DNA of 20,132 nt from Spartobacteria bacterium (GCA_025355595.1 JANXZI010000488.1:1-20132), one strand, 5' to 3'; positions 1 through 8,334 are shown, counted from the stretch's first letter. Numbers and translations: made by a program. Notes: a model not told the origin generated them from the letters alone.

Positions 1-1
1 T

Positions 2-727
2 GTGAAGCGCGTGACGAATGTCTCCGAGCCGACCATCACGATCTACAAGCCGGAGAAGCCGAACGGCACCGCGGTGATCGTCGCGCCGGGCGGGGGATAC
101 GGCATCCTCGCCATCGAGCACGAAGGCACGCAGGTGTGCGAATACCTGAACACAATCGGCGTCACCGGCGTGCTGCTGAAGTACCGCGTCCCTGCGCGGG
201 ACAAGGCCGATCCGAGCAAGTATCCGCTCCAGGACGCACAGCGCGCGCTCGGCCTCGTGCGGCATCACGCGGCGGAGTGGAGTGTGAAGCCGGATCGCGT
301 GGGCATCCTCGGATTCTCCGCGGGCGGGCACCTCACGGTGATGGCCACGCTGCACGCAAATGAGCGCACTTACACGGTGGATCCCGTGCTCGATGCCGAG
401 GACGCGACGCCGAATTTTTCCATCCCCGTCTATCCCGCATACCTCGTTACGAAGGATGACACCTTCACGCTGCGGCCCGAGATGAAGGTGACGGAGAAAT
501 CGCCGCCGATGTGCCTCGTCCACGCGGGCGACGACAAGAACCAGACCAGTTCGAGCGGCAGCGCGCTGCTTTATCTCGAATACAAAAAGCTGAACCTGCC
601 GGCGGAACTGCACATCTACGCGAAGGGCGGGCACGGCTTCGGAATGCGAAAGAGCGGCCTGCCGACTGCCGAGTGGCTCGTGCGCGTCGGCGAATGGATG
701 GGCAGTATGGGCTGGCTGAAGCCGTAA
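2..727 (+). CDS. Alpha/beta hydrolase, esterase/acetylxylan-esterase-like (5' end probably outside window)
   Basis: Seen: 241 residues from the window edge to a TAA stop. An oxyanion-type GGGYG motif lies near residues 30-34, the nucleophile elbow GFSAGG has Ser106, an HAGDD segment puts the likely acidic residue at Asp177 or Asp178, and GGHGFG gives His211. These are in the expected order and spacing of a serine alpha/beta hydrolase. Known: this subgroup, often annotated as a xylanase- or acetylxylan-esterase-like hydrolase in Verrucomicrobiota and Planctomycetota, is usually secreted and about 40-60 residues longer at the N-terminus. The GTG at position 2 is therefore probably internal, and the signal peptide lies upstream of the window. 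Inference: it hydrolyses an ester on a carbohydrate or a similar small substrate; the exact substrate cannot be read from sequence. The next gene, ugd, starts 116 bp downstream and need not be functionally linked. Confidence 0.85.
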   Translation: MKRVTNVSEPTITIYKPEKPNGTAVIVAPGGGYGILAIEHEGTQVCEYLNTIGVTGVLLKYRVPARDKADPSKYPLQDAQRALGLVRHHAAEWSVKPDRVGILGFSAGGHLTVMATLHANERTYTVDPVLDAEDATPNFSIPVYPAYLVTKDDTFTLRPEMKVTEKSPPMCLVHAGDDKNQTSSSGSALLYLEYKKLNLPAELHIYAKGGHGFGMRKSGLPTAEWLVRVGEWMGSMGWLKP

Positions 728-843
728 ATTTCGGCACGCGCGCCGATTTTTTCGACCTGACGAGCGGGCGCTGGAAATCCAATCGCCACGCAACTTCCCC
801 TTGCCCCCCGCGCGCTCTCCGCGCATAAGTCGCGCCCTTTTTT

Positions 844-2157
844 ATGGACCTCTGCATTATCGGATCCGGTTACGTCGGCCTCGTCACAGGCGCCTGCTTC
901 GCTGAAGTCGGCCACCACGTCATCTGCGTGGACAATGATCAGCGTAAAGTGGACATGCTCCTCGCGGGCAAAATCCCCATCTACGAACCGGGCCTCGATG
1001 AACTCGTGCATCGCAATGTCGGTGCGAAACGCCTGCGCTTCACGACCTCCACGCAGGAAGGCGTGGACGCGAGCCAGGTCGTCTTCATCGCCGTGCCCAC
1101 GCCGCCGCAGCCGGATGGCTCGGTGGACATGACCTTCATCGAAAAGGTCGCGCGTGAAATTTCCTCGGCGCTCAAGCCCGGGCAATACCGCGTGATCGTG
1201 GACAAGAGCACCGTGCCCGTGAACACCGGCGAGCGCGTCGCCGCCACGATCCGCCGCTATAATCCCGCTGCGGAATTCGACGTTGTCTCGAATCCTGAAT
1301 TCCTCCGCGAAGGCTGCGCGGTGCCCGACCTCATGAAGCCCGACCGCATCGTCGTCGGCACATCGAGCGCTCGCGCCACCGACGTCATGCAGCGCGTTTA
1401 CGCCCCGTTCAAGGCACCCGTGCTCGTCACCGACGTGAACAGCGCCGAACTGATCAAGCACGCGGCGAACTCATTCCTTTCGCTCAAGATCAGCTACATC
1501 AATGCCGTGAGCGCCATCTGCGAGGCGAGCGGTGCGGATGTCGAGCTCGTCGCCGACGGCATCGGCATGGACCGCCGGATTGGCCGTCAGTTTCTGAATG
1601 CCGGCCTCGGCTACGGCGGCTCGTGCTTCCCGAAGGACGTGAAGGCCTTCATCGCCATCGCTGACGAACTCGGCGTGCCGTTCACGCTGCTCAAGGAAGT
1701 CGAGCGCATCAACGCCACGCAGCTCGACCGCTTCCTGAAAAAGCTCCGCGACAGCCTCTGGGTTCTCCGGGAAAAAAAGATCGCCGTGTGGGGCCTCACC
1801 TTCAAACCCGACACCGACGACGTGCGCAATTCGCTCGCCATCGATCTCGTGAACCGTCTCGTCGCTGAGGGCGCGCACGTCACCGCCTACGATCCGAAGG
1901 GCATGGAAAAAGCCATCGAGTGGAAGCTCATCCCGTCGAGCGTGAAGCTCGCGAAGACCCCGCTCGAAGCCGCCACCGGAGCCGAGGCCCTCGTCCTCGC
2001 CACGGAGTGGAAGGAATTTGTGAATCAGGATCTCGCCGCTGTGAAAGTCGCGATGCACACCCCGCTCGTTTTCGACGGCCGCAATCTTTTCGATCCCGCG
2101 ACGATGAAGCAACTCGGCTTCCAGTACTACGGCATCGGGCGGCAGGCGGCGAAGTAG
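844..2157 (+). CDS. ugd: UDP-glucose 6-dehydrogenase
   Basis: This enzyme oxidises UDP-glucose to UDP-glucuronate using two NAD+ in the cytoplasm, supplying uronic acid for exopolysaccharide or cell-surface glycans. Seen: 437 residues, the usual length for the short bacterial type. The N-terminal Rossmann motif GSGYVG (residues 7-12) is followed by an acidic residue ending strand 2 (VDND, about 29-32). The middle dimerisation helix region contains SAELIKHAANSFLSLKISYIN. The catalytic thioester motif GGSCFPKD has Cys261 and Lys264. The C-terminal UDP-binding domain begins near the VWGLTFKPDTDDVRNS segment. The start is ATG at 844, placed directly before the Rossmann strand. No Shine-Dalgarno sequence is visible upstream, where the sequence is pyrimidine-rich. 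No glycosyltransferase or other UDP-sugar gene adjoins it here, so its pathway is not shown by context. Confidence 0.97.
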   Translation: MDLCIIGSGYVGLVTGACFAEVGHHVICVDNDQRKVDMLLAGKIPIYEPGLDELVHRNVGAKRLRFTTSTQEGVDASQVVFIAVPTPPQPDGSVDMTFIEKVAREISSALKPGQYRVIVDKSTVPVNTGERVAATIRRYNPAAEFDVVSNPEFLREGCAVPDLMKPDRIVVGTSSARATDVMQRVYAPFKAPVLVTDVNSAELIKHAANSFLSLKISYINAVSAICEASGADVELVADGIGMDRRIGRQFLNAGLGYGGSCFPKDVKAFIAIADELGVPFTLLKEVERINATQLDRFLKKLRDSLWVLREKKIAVWGLTFKPDTDDVRNSLAIDLVNRLVAEGAHVTAYDPKGMEKAIEWKLIPSSVKLAKTPLEAATGAEALVLATEWKEFVNQDLAAVKVAMHTPLVFDGRNLFDPATMKQLGFQYYGIGRQAAK

Positions 2158-2196
2158 CCGCAAAAAATCGTCGCCGCCGAAGGAGGGAGGAGGGCT

Positions 2197-2331
2197 ATGT
2201 TTCTGCGTGCTGGGACGTCGATCACGCGCCTGCTGTATTGCGCGCTGCACATCGCCTCTCCATTGTCCGCGCATGTTCCGTCCCCCCGCGTCTCTCGTTC
2301 GTTTTCTAGTCGCGTTTTCACTCGTCAGTGA
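2197..2331 (+). CDS. Possible 44-residue leader peptide
   Basis: Seen: a purine run (AGGAGGGAGGAGGG, 2181-2194) ends two bases before an ATG at 2197. It is by far the strongest ribosome-binding-type sequence in the window. The frame runs 44 codons (MFLRAGTSITRLLY...) to TGA at 2329-2331 and overlaps the start of the propeller gene (ATG 2273) in another frame. The N-terminal half is weakly hydrophobic and the C-terminal half is Ser/Arg-rich; I recognise no family. It could be a leader peptide affecting translation of the downstream gene, or a chance frame. The same purine run could instead serve a longer GTG start (2207) of the propeller gene. Confidence 0.25.
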   Translation: MFLRAGTSITRLLYCALHIASPLSAHVPSPRVSRSFSSRVFTRQ

Positions 2332-3613
2332 TGTGTTTCCGCTGCGTGCGGAGGACTGGCCGGAGTGGCGTGGGAAGGGCCGTGGCGGTGTGTGGAATGA
2401 GACGGGCATCGTCGAGAAACTTCCGGCGGAACTGAAGGTCGCATGGCGCACGCCGATCCACGGCGGATACAGCGGCCCGTCTGTCGCGGACGGTCGTGTG
2501 TTCGTCAGCGATTTTTCGCCGACGACGGGCAAGAGCGGTGTCGAGAGCGCGCTGTGCCTCGACGAAAAAACCGGCAAGATTTTGTGGCGCACCGAATGGC
2601 CGGCCGCCTACGCGGGCATCTCGTACGAGACCGGCCCGCGCGCGACGCCGACCGTGGATGGGGATCGCGTGTACGTGCTCGGCGCGCGTGGCCTCATGAA
2701 CTGCCTCGAAGCGAAGACCGGCAGGGTCGTTTGGAAAAAGGATTTCGTCACCGACTACGGCCTGCGTCCACCGATCTGGGGCACGGCGAGCGCGCCGCTT
2801 GTGGACGGCCCGCGCGTGATCTGCGTCGTGGGCGGCGGCGCGAAGGGCGCGACGCTCGTGGCCTTTGACAAGCTGACTGGCGAGGAAAAGTGGCGTGCCA
2901 TCGAGACGCCCGCGGAGCCCGGCTACGGACAGCCGATCCTCGTCGAGGCGGGAGGCGCGCGGCAGATGATCTTCTGGCACTCGACGGCGCTCTTTTCGCT
3001 GAACGCGGAGACTGGCGCGATTTACTGGCAGGTGCCGTTTCCGTTGCGCGTCGGCCTCAGCATCCCGACGCCGATCGTCAGCGGTAGCCGGCTTTTTGTC
3101 AGCGCATTCTACAACGGCTCGCTGATGCTCGAACTCGATCCGAAGAAGCCCGCAGTGCGCGAAGTGTGGCGCAGCGGCACAAGCAGCGAAATCAACACCG
3201 CGGATTTGCATTCGCTCATCGGCACGCCGGTGTTCAAGGGCGGGCACATCTACGGCGTGTGCAGCTACGGGCAGTTCCGGTGCATCAAGGCGGCGGACGG
3301 CGAGCGCGAGTGGGAATCGCAGCAGGTGACGCGCGAAAAGGCGCGCTGGGCGGCGGCCTTCATCGTGCAAAATGGAGGGCGCTATTTCATCAACAACGAC
3401 CGCGGCGAACTTATCACGGCAGACCTGCAACCGGATGGCTGGCACGAACTCAGTCGCACGCCGCTCATCACGCCCGACAACCGCCGCGGCGGGCGCCGTG
3501 AACTCGGCGCGGTGAACTGGGTGCATCCCGCGTACGCGAACAAACACATTATCACGCGCAACGAGCAGGAAATCATCAGCGCCTCGCTCGACGCCGCGGA
3601 CTACGGAAAGTAG
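2273..3613 (+). CDS. Secreted PQQ-like (BamB-type) beta-propeller protein
   Basis: Seen: 446 residues from ATG 2273. A signal peptide is evident (MFRPPASLVRFLVAFSLVSD, then PLRA before EDWPEW). The mature protein opens with the WPEWRG motif typical of secreted planctomycete and verrucomicrobial PQQ-like proteins. It then shows repeated propeller blades with elements such as VADGRVFVSD, LDEKTGKILWRTEW, VDGDRVYVLGARG, CLEAKTGRVVWKKDF and FDKLTGEEKWR. Known: such propellers bind PQQ in dehydrogenases or act as scaffolds (BamB). This one lacks a visible dehydrogenase cytochrome domain, so a scaffold or extracytoplasmic binding role is more likely. An upstream in-frame GTG (2207) would add 22 Cys/Arg-rich residues before the signal peptide and is less likely. 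The cytochrome-like cluster begins 228 bp downstream on the same strand. Confidence 0.85.
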   Translation: MFRPPASLVRFLVAFSLVSDVFPLRAEDWPEWRGKGRGGVWNETGIVEKLPAELKVAWRTPIHGGYSGPSVADGRVFVSDFSPTTGKSGVESALCLDEKTGKILWRTEWPAAYAGISYETGPRATPTVDGDRVYVLGARGLMNCLEAKTGRVVWKKDFVTDYGLRPPIWGTASAPLVDGPRVICVVGGGAKGATLVAFDKLTGEEKWRAIETPAEPGYGQPILVEAGGARQMIFWHSTALFSLNAETGAIYWQVPFPLRVGLSIPTPIVSGSRLFVSAFYNGSLMLELDPKKPAVREVWRSGTSSEINTADLHSLIGTPVFKGGHIYGVCSYGQFRCIKAADGEREWESQQVTREKARWAAAFIVQNGGRYFINNDRGELITADLQPDGWHELSRTPLITPDNRRGGRRELGAVNWVHPAYANKHIITRNEQEIISASLDAADYGK

Positions 3614-3679
3614 GCGGGGTTTCCAGCCGCGCCGGTTTGGTTGCGCCGCCACATTCGTGCATTTTGCATCACGGCGACC

Positions 3680-3703
3680 TGATGCTTCAGCGATGAAGCG
3701 TCA
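3680..3703 (+). other. Perfect hairpin with GNRA-type tetraloop
   Basis: Seen: arms TGATGCTTCA and TGAAGCGTCA pair over 10 bp with a single G-T (G-U) pair, closing a GCGA loop. It lies in the 228-bp spacer between the propeller gene and the cytochrome-like genes. No T-run follows, so it does not look like an intrinsic terminator on either strand. A second, weaker 6-bp stem follows (CCGTCG 3719-3724 with CGACGG 3738-3743). It may be an mRNA 3'-end or 5'-leader structure, or a dispersed palindromic repeat. The rest of the spacer shows no gene. Confidence 0.5.
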
Positions 3704-3841
3704 CCGAGCGAGCGAAGTCCGTCGTGTCCGGGTTCTCCGACGGCATCGCACAGACGCTACGCCGGTCATTGTTCGGACTGTCTAACAACGGACTCCTCCG
3801 GCAGATTAACCTCCCCCCTTCCCAAATCCGACACGCGCAAA

Positions 3842-4480
3842 GTGAAATACACGCCCGCACTTTTTTGCCTCCTGCTGCTCGCGCCGCTCGTCACGCTTCA
3901 CGCCGAGAAGGCGAAGGCTGCCGCCGCTGCAAAAGGTCTGCCGAAGGATTCGCTGAAGCCGTTCATCGAAGCGCATTGCGTTGACTGCCATGACGCAGAG
4001 ACGCAAAAGGCGGGGCTGCGGCTGGACACGCTCGCGGCGGATTTCCGCGACGGGAATGCGGCTGCGACGTGGGCGCAAGTTTTCGACAAGCCCGTCGCCG
4101 GCGAGATGCCCCCGAAGAAACGCGAGCGTCCTCCGCAGCGCGACCTCGATGCGACGACGCCGTTTCTACGCACGCAGTTGCACGCGGCTTCGCTGGAGCA
4201 TCAGCACAAGAATGGCCGTGATGTCGAGAAGGGTGACAGGACTCCTGGGGGCCGCGCGTTCGCGGACATCGAGGACTACAAGAAAATCCTGCTCGAAGAC
4301 AAAGACCAGCTCGCGCGCAACTTCACGCAAAAGCTGATGGTCTATGCGACCGGCGCGGACATCCAGTTTGCCGACCGCGAAGTCGTCGAGCAGATCGTCG
4401 CCAAGGTGGGCGCGAAAAACTACGGCTTCCGATCTTTGATTCACGAAGTCGTCGGGAGCCGGGTCTTCCTGAACAAGTAG
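3842..4480 (+). CDS. Short PSCyt1-DUF1585 protein, an internally deleted paralogue of the next gene
   Basis: Seen: 212 residues starting at GTG 3842 with a clear signal peptide (MKYTPALFCLLLLAPLVTLHA). Residues about 35-100 form a PSCyt1-type domain with one haem-binding CxxCH (CVDCH, 46-50) and a MPPKKRERPP segment. Residues about 139-212 match the DUF1585 C-terminus (EDYKKILLEDKDQLARN ... NYGFRSLIHEVV). The same two segments open and close the 805-residue protein encoded 23 bp downstream, but everything between (DUF1587, DUF1595-like, DUF1592, DUF1588) is missing. The likely history is duplication followed by an in-frame deletion of about 600 codons. The frame is open and the signal and haem site are kept, so it may still make a small periplasmic c-type haem protein. 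It is probably co-transcribed with the next two genes. Function unknown. Confidence 0.85.
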   Translation: MKYTPALFCLLLLAPLVTLHAEKAKAAAAAKGLPKDSLKPFIEAHCVDCHDAETQKAGLRLDTLAADFRDGNAAATWAQVFDKPVAGEMPPKKRERPPQRDLDATTPFLRTQLHAASLEHQHKNGRDVEKGDRTPGGRAFADIEDYKKILLEDKDQLARNFTQKLMVYATGADIQFADREVVEQIVAKVGAKNYGFRSLIHEVVGSRVFLNK

Positions 4481-4503
4481 CTTCGCCCGAAGCCGCAGCC
4501 CTC

Positions 4504-6921
4504 ATGAAAAATCCACGCAACTCTGCCACGACTGCACGGCGCATCGCCTGCATGCTCAGTGCGCTCGTGGTGATGCAATTTTTCACGCACGCTGCGGATA
4601 CGGATTTTCGCGGGTTCTTCGAGCAGCACTGCGTGAAGTGCCACCGCGGCGAAAAGCCAAAGGGTGATCTCACGCTGGAAAACATGACGGCGGATTTTTC
4701 GGGGAAGGCAAACCGTGATCGCTGGGAGCGCATCCTCGAGCAGCTCGTGTCGGGTGATATGCCGCCGAAGAAAAGGCCGCGTCCGCCAGCGGAGGAAGTG
4801 ACGGCATTGACCGGCTGGATCGGCGAGCGTGTGGCTGCGGCGGAGATCGCAAGGCGGACTGCCGAGGGCCGCGTGGTGATGCGCCGGTTGAATCGCGCGG
4901 AGTATGCGAATACGGTGCGCGATCTTCTCGGTGTCGAGGTGGATTTGTCCGACCTGCTGCCGCCTGACACTGCGACGAGCGGCTTCGACAACAGCGCCGA
5001 ACTGCTGCACACGTCGTCGTATCTCATGCGCAGCTACCTCGACGCGGCGGGCCGCGTGCTCGACGAGGCCATCGTGAACCAGCCGCGTCCGTGGCTGCTC
5101 AAGAAGCGCTTCGACATCAAGGAAGAGCGCTCGGTGAAGGCGACGGGAAGTGTCTATCGCCATGTGGATGATGGCGTGGCCATTTTCAGTTCCTGGGTGT
5201 CGGCCAATGTCCGCGTGACGATGTGGAATTTCCGCAGCCATGTGCGGGGGAAATATCGCTTCCGCATCTCGGGCTACGGCTTTCAGAGCGAGGGGAAGCC
5301 GATCAATTTTCACGTCACGGCAGGCACGCTCAAGGAGGTGACCGAGGAGCGGCTGATTGACTACTATGCCGTGCCGGCCAACAAGCCGACCGTCATCGAA
5401 TTCACCGAGCAACTGGAGCCGGAGAATCGCATTCGCATCCTCGCCGACGGACTGCCCGCGCTGCCGCCGGCCATCGAGAAAGTGGGTGCCGACAAATATG
5501 CCGGACCGGGTTTGGTGATTCAGTGGGTGGATGTCGAAGGCCCGCTGCTGGAGTCGTGGCCGCCGCCGAGCCACAAGGCGATCTTCGGGGAACTCAAGCA
5601 GGCGTCCGCGCCGACTCCGGGCGATCCCGATCGCCGCGAGGTCGTGTCCGAGCAGCCGAAGATTGATGCGGAGCGCATCCTGCGCGAGTTTGCGCGGCGC
5701 GCGTTCCGACGTCCGGTGACGGATGAGGACATCGAGCCCTTCCTCGTGCGCGTGAACGCGAGGCTGGACCAGAAATACTCATTCGAGCAGGCGATGCGCG
5801 TCGGGCTCAAGGCCGTACTCGTCTCGCCGAATTTTCTCTTCCTGCGCGAGAAGGGGCACGCGCCGAAGCTCGACGACTTTGCGCTCGCCAGCCGGCTCTC
5901 ATATTTCCTCTGGAGTTCCATGCCTGACGAGCCGCTGCTCAAACTCGCCGTGGAGAAAAAATTGCACGCGCCCGACGTGCTGCGCGCGCAGGTCGAGCGA
6001 ATGTTGGGCGATCCAAAGGCGAAGGCTTTCACGGCAAATTTCACCGGACAGTGGCTGAGCCTTCGCGCGATTGACGCCACTTTGCCCGACCGCACGCTCT
6101 ACCCCGAGTATGACGACATCCTCAAGACCGCGATGCTCAAGGAGACCTCGCTGTTCTTTGACGAAGTGCTGAGACGCGACCTGCCCCTCACGAATTTCGT
6201 CTCGTCGGATTTCACTTTTATGAACGCACGCCTCGCGAAGCACTACGGCATCCCCGGCATCGAGGGCACGGAGATGCGCAAGGTCACGCTGACGCCGGAG
6301 AGTCACCGCGGCGGATTGCTCACGATGGGCAGCGTGCTCAAGGTGACCGCCAACGGCACCACGACATCGCCGGTCATTCGCGGCGCGTGGGTGCTGGAGC
6401 GAATCCTCGGCACACCGCCGCCGAAGCCGCCCGCGGATGTGGAGGCCATCGAGCCGGACATCCGTGGCGCGACGACGATCCGCGAGCAACTGGCGAAGCA
6501 CCGGCAGGTCGCGAGTTGTGCGACGTGCCACAGCAAGATCGATCCGCCGGGATTTGCGCTGGAGAGCTTCGACGTCATCGGCGGATGGCGCGAAAAATAT
6601 CGCGCGCTCACCAACGGGGGAGAGAAAGACGCCCAAGGCCGCCGCGTCCGCCCCGGCCCCGCCGTCGATCCCGCCGACATGCTGCCCGATGGGCGGCGCT
6701 TTCGCGACATGGACGAATACAAGAAGCTCATCCTCGAAGACAAAGATCAGCTCGCGCGCTCCCTCACGGAAAAGCTGCTCGCCTACTCGACTGGCGCGGC
6801 CCCTGCCAAGGCGGATAAGGCGCACGTCGAAACTATCGTCAGCAACGTCAGCAAAGGGAACTACGGCTTTCGTTCGTTGATCCACGAGATCGTCCAGAGC
6901 ACCGTCTTCCAGACCAAGTAG
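4504..6921 (+). CDS. Planctomycete-type cytochrome protein (PSCyt1-DUF1587-DUF1595-DUF1592-DUF1588-DUF1585)
   Basis: Seen: 805 residues with an N-terminal export signal (about 1-31). Order of domains: PSCyt1 with CVKCH (43-47) and MPPKKRPRPP; DUF1587 (VVMRRLNRAEYANTVRDLLG, about 124-143); a beta-rich insert (about 200-350); a DUF1595-like segment (AERILREFARRAFRRPVTDEDI, about 389-410); DUF1592 (LASRLSYFLWSSMPDE, about 461-476 onward); DUF1588 (HRGGLLTMGSVLKVTANGT through CATCHSKIDPPGFALE, with a second CxxCH at 672-676); and DUF1585 to the end. Known: this architecture is abundant in Planctomycetota and Verrucomicrobiota, is nearly always followed by a DUF1552 gene, and has no proven biochemical role. 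Two haem-binding motifs suggest an extracytoplasmic redox protein. The DUF1552 gene starts 7 bp after the stop codon, so they form an operon. Confidence 0.95.
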   Translation: MKNPRNSATTARRIACMLSALVVMQFFTHAADTDFRGFFEQHCVKCHRGEKPKGDLTLENMTADFSGKANRDRWERILEQLVSGDMPPKKRPRPPAEEVTALTGWIGERVAAAEIARRTAEGRVVMRRLNRAEYANTVRDLLGVEVDLSDLLPPDTATSGFDNSAELLHTSSYLMRSYLDAAGRVLDEAIVNQPRPWLLKKRFDIKEERSVKATGSVYRHVDDGVAIFSSWVSANVRVTMWNFRSHVRGKYRFRISGYGFQSEGKPINFHVTAGTLKEVTEERLIDYYAVPANKPTVIEFTEQLEPENRIRILADGLPALPPAIEKVGADKYAGPGLVIQWVDVEGPLLESWPPPSHKAIFGELKQASAPTPGDPDRREVVSEQPKIDAERILREFARRAFRRPVTDEDIEPFLVRVNARLDQKYSFEQAMRVGLKAVLVSPNFLFLREKGHAPKLDDFALASRLSYFLWSSMPDEPLLKLAVEKKLHAPDVLRAQVERMLGDPKAKAFTANFTGQWLSLRAIDATLPDRTLYPEYDDILKTAMLKETSLFFDEVLRRDLPLTNFVSSDFTFMNARLAKHYGIPGIEGTEMRKVTLTPESHRGGLLTMGSVLKVTANGTTTSPVIRGAWVLERILGTPPPKPPADVEAIEPDIRGATTIREQLAKHRQVASCATCHSKIDPPGFALESFDVIGGWREKYRALTNGGEKDAQGRRVRPGPAVDPADMLPDGRRFRDMDEYKKLILEDKDQLARSLTEKLLAYSTGAAPAKADKAHVETIVSNVSKGNYGFRSLIHEIVQSTVFQTK

Positions 6922-6928
6922 GCCTCCC

Positions 6929-8200
6929 ATGAAAATCCCACGCCGCACCTTCCTCCGCACCGCAGGCATCTCACTCGCGCTGCCGTGGCTCGACGCCCTT
7001 GCCGGCGACCCTAAACGCGCATCGTCGAGCACTGCGCCGCGTCGAATGATCTGCATCTGCGCGCCGCTCGGATTGCACCCGGACAATTTTTTTCCGCAGC
7101 AAACCGGCAGGGACTATGCGCCCTCGCCCTACCTGGAAATCCTGAACGAATTTCGGGATGACATGACGGTCGTCTCCGGGCTGGCGCACGCAGGCATGGG
7201 ATCGGGTTTCGCACACCAGGCCTCGGCGAGTTTTCTCACCGGCGTCCCGGGCGCGGGCAGGCCGGGTTTTCGGAATGCGATCTCGCTTGATCAATTCGCC
7301 GCCGAGCACATCGGCACGCAAACACGGTTCCCAAGCCTCGCGCTTTCCGGTGAAGGCTCGGGCGGACTTTCGTGGACACGCACCGGCGCGCTCATCCCCG
7401 CGGATAATTCCCCGTCGAAGGTCTTCGCGCGCCTGTTTCTCGAAGGCCGCGCCGACGAGGTGCAGGAGCAGATGCGACGCCTCGAAGATGGCCGCAGCAT
7501 CCTCGATGATGTGAGCGTTCAGGCGAAGACGATGCGCTCCGGCCTGGGCAGCGAGGACCGCGACAAGCTCGATGAATATCTCACCAGCGTCCGCGAACTC
7601 GAGGAGCGCATGGTCGCCGACGAAAGTTGGGCGAAGAAACCCAAGCCCAAAGTTGATGCGAAGCCGCCCACTGATATCCCGAACGCCGCCGACCTCATCG
7701 GCCGCACGCGCCTGCTCTTCGACCTCACGCATCTCGCGTTCCAGACCGACTCCACGCGACTCATCACCATCATGCTCGCGGGTTCGACATTTGCTCCGCC
7801 GATCGCGGGCGTGTCGCTCGGCCACCACGACCTTTCGCATCACGGAAAAGATCCCGGCAAACTCGGGCAGCTCAAGATCGTCGAAGTCGAAACGATGAAG
7901 ACCGTCCGCGACCTGCTCGCGAAGCTCCGGCAGTCAAAGGAAGACAGGTCCACGCTGCTCGATCGCACCACCGTTTTCCTCGGCAGCAATCTTGGCGATG
8001 GCAGCAGCCACTCCACGCGCAACCTCCCCGTACTCCTCGCCGGCGGCGGCTTCCGGCACGGGCAGCACCTCCCGTTCGATCCACAAAGTCCGCCACCGCT
8101 GTGCAATCTTTTCGTGAGCATGCTCCAGCGCCTCGGCATCGAAGCCGGCAAATTCGGCACCAGCACCGGCACGCTCACCGGTCTCGACGCGAAGGCGTGA
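6929..8200 (+). CDS. DUF1552 family protein with Tat-like leader
   Basis: Seen: 423 residues. The N-terminus (MKIPRRTFLRTAGISLALPWLDAL) has the twin-arginine leader (RRTFLR, Arg5-Arg6) and the hydrophobic run typical of DUF1552. The body carries family hallmarks such as SGLAHAGMGSGFAHQASASFLTG, SLDQFAAEHIG, an ARLFLEGRADEVQEQ-type segment and a C-terminal LLDRTTVFLGSNLGDGSSHSTRNLP stretch, related to sulfatase/DUF1501-like folds. Known: DUF1552 proteins are exported and encoded next to DUF1592 cytochrome-like proteins; their function is not established. Inference: after Tat export it partners with the protein of the preceding gene (7-bp spacing). The start ATG 6929 is the only one that retains the leader. 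Confidence 0.93.
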   Translation: MKIPRRTFLRTAGISLALPWLDALAGDPKRASSSTAPRRMICICAPLGLHPDNFFPQQTGRDYAPSPYLEILNEFRDDMTVVSGLAHAGMGSGFAHQASASFLTGVPGAGRPGFRNAISLDQFAAEHIGTQTRFPSLALSGEGSGGLSWTRTGALIPADNSPSKVFARLFLEGRADEVQEQMRRLEDGRSILDDVSVQAKTMRSGLGSEDRDKLDEYLTSVRELEERMVADESWAKKPKPKVDAKPPTDIPNAADLIGRTRLLFDLTHLAFQTDSTRLITIMLAGSTFAPPIAGVSLGHHDLSHHGKDPGKLGQLKIVEVETMKTVRDLLAKLRQSKEDRSTLLDRTTVFLGSNLGDGSSHSTRNLPVLLAGGGFRHGQHLPFDPQSPPPLCNLFVSMLQRLGIEAGKFGTSTGTLTGLDAKA

Positions 8201-8205
8201 TTGCC

Positions 8206-8334
8206 ATGAGCCGCACGACTTTCAAAAAGCGACCGCTGATCCGCTGGATGTTCGCGGCACCGTTGCTGATCGCCGCGCCCGTCTCCGCCGATGTCCTCTG
8301 GCGCGGCGACTTCGAGACTGGCACGAGGCCGTGA
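8206..8334 (+). pseudogene. 5' stub of a secreted polysaccharide-lyase-like gene
   Basis: Seen: ATG 8206, five bases after the DUF1552 stop, opens 42 codons. They encode a basic N-terminus and signal peptide (RWMFAAPLLIAAPVSA) followed by DVLWRGDFETGT, then RP and a TGA stop. Known: the DVLWRGDFETG opening is characteristic of the mature N-terminus of secreted concanavalin-fold polysaccharide lyases (heparin-lyase-I-like proteins of over 200 residues), where a Trp-containing strand normally follows. Here the remainder is absent. In another frame just after GACTGGCACG the sequence reads WHEAVNPATDCVTNRT and stops, so a small deletion or frameshift followed by loss of the 3' part is plausible. 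Interpretation: a decayed gene fragment at the end of the operon. It is possibly still translated as a secreted 20-residue peptide, but without likely function. Confidence 0.55.

Noticed and set aside
2318..3652. A 444-codon minus-strand frame antisense to the propeller gene
   Set aside because: Arg/Ala-rich shadow of a gene with a signal peptide and propeller repeats.
4441..7086. Several minus-strand frames of 146-395 codons antisense to the DUF1592 gene
   Set aside because: Shadows of a gene with a confident multi-domain assignment.
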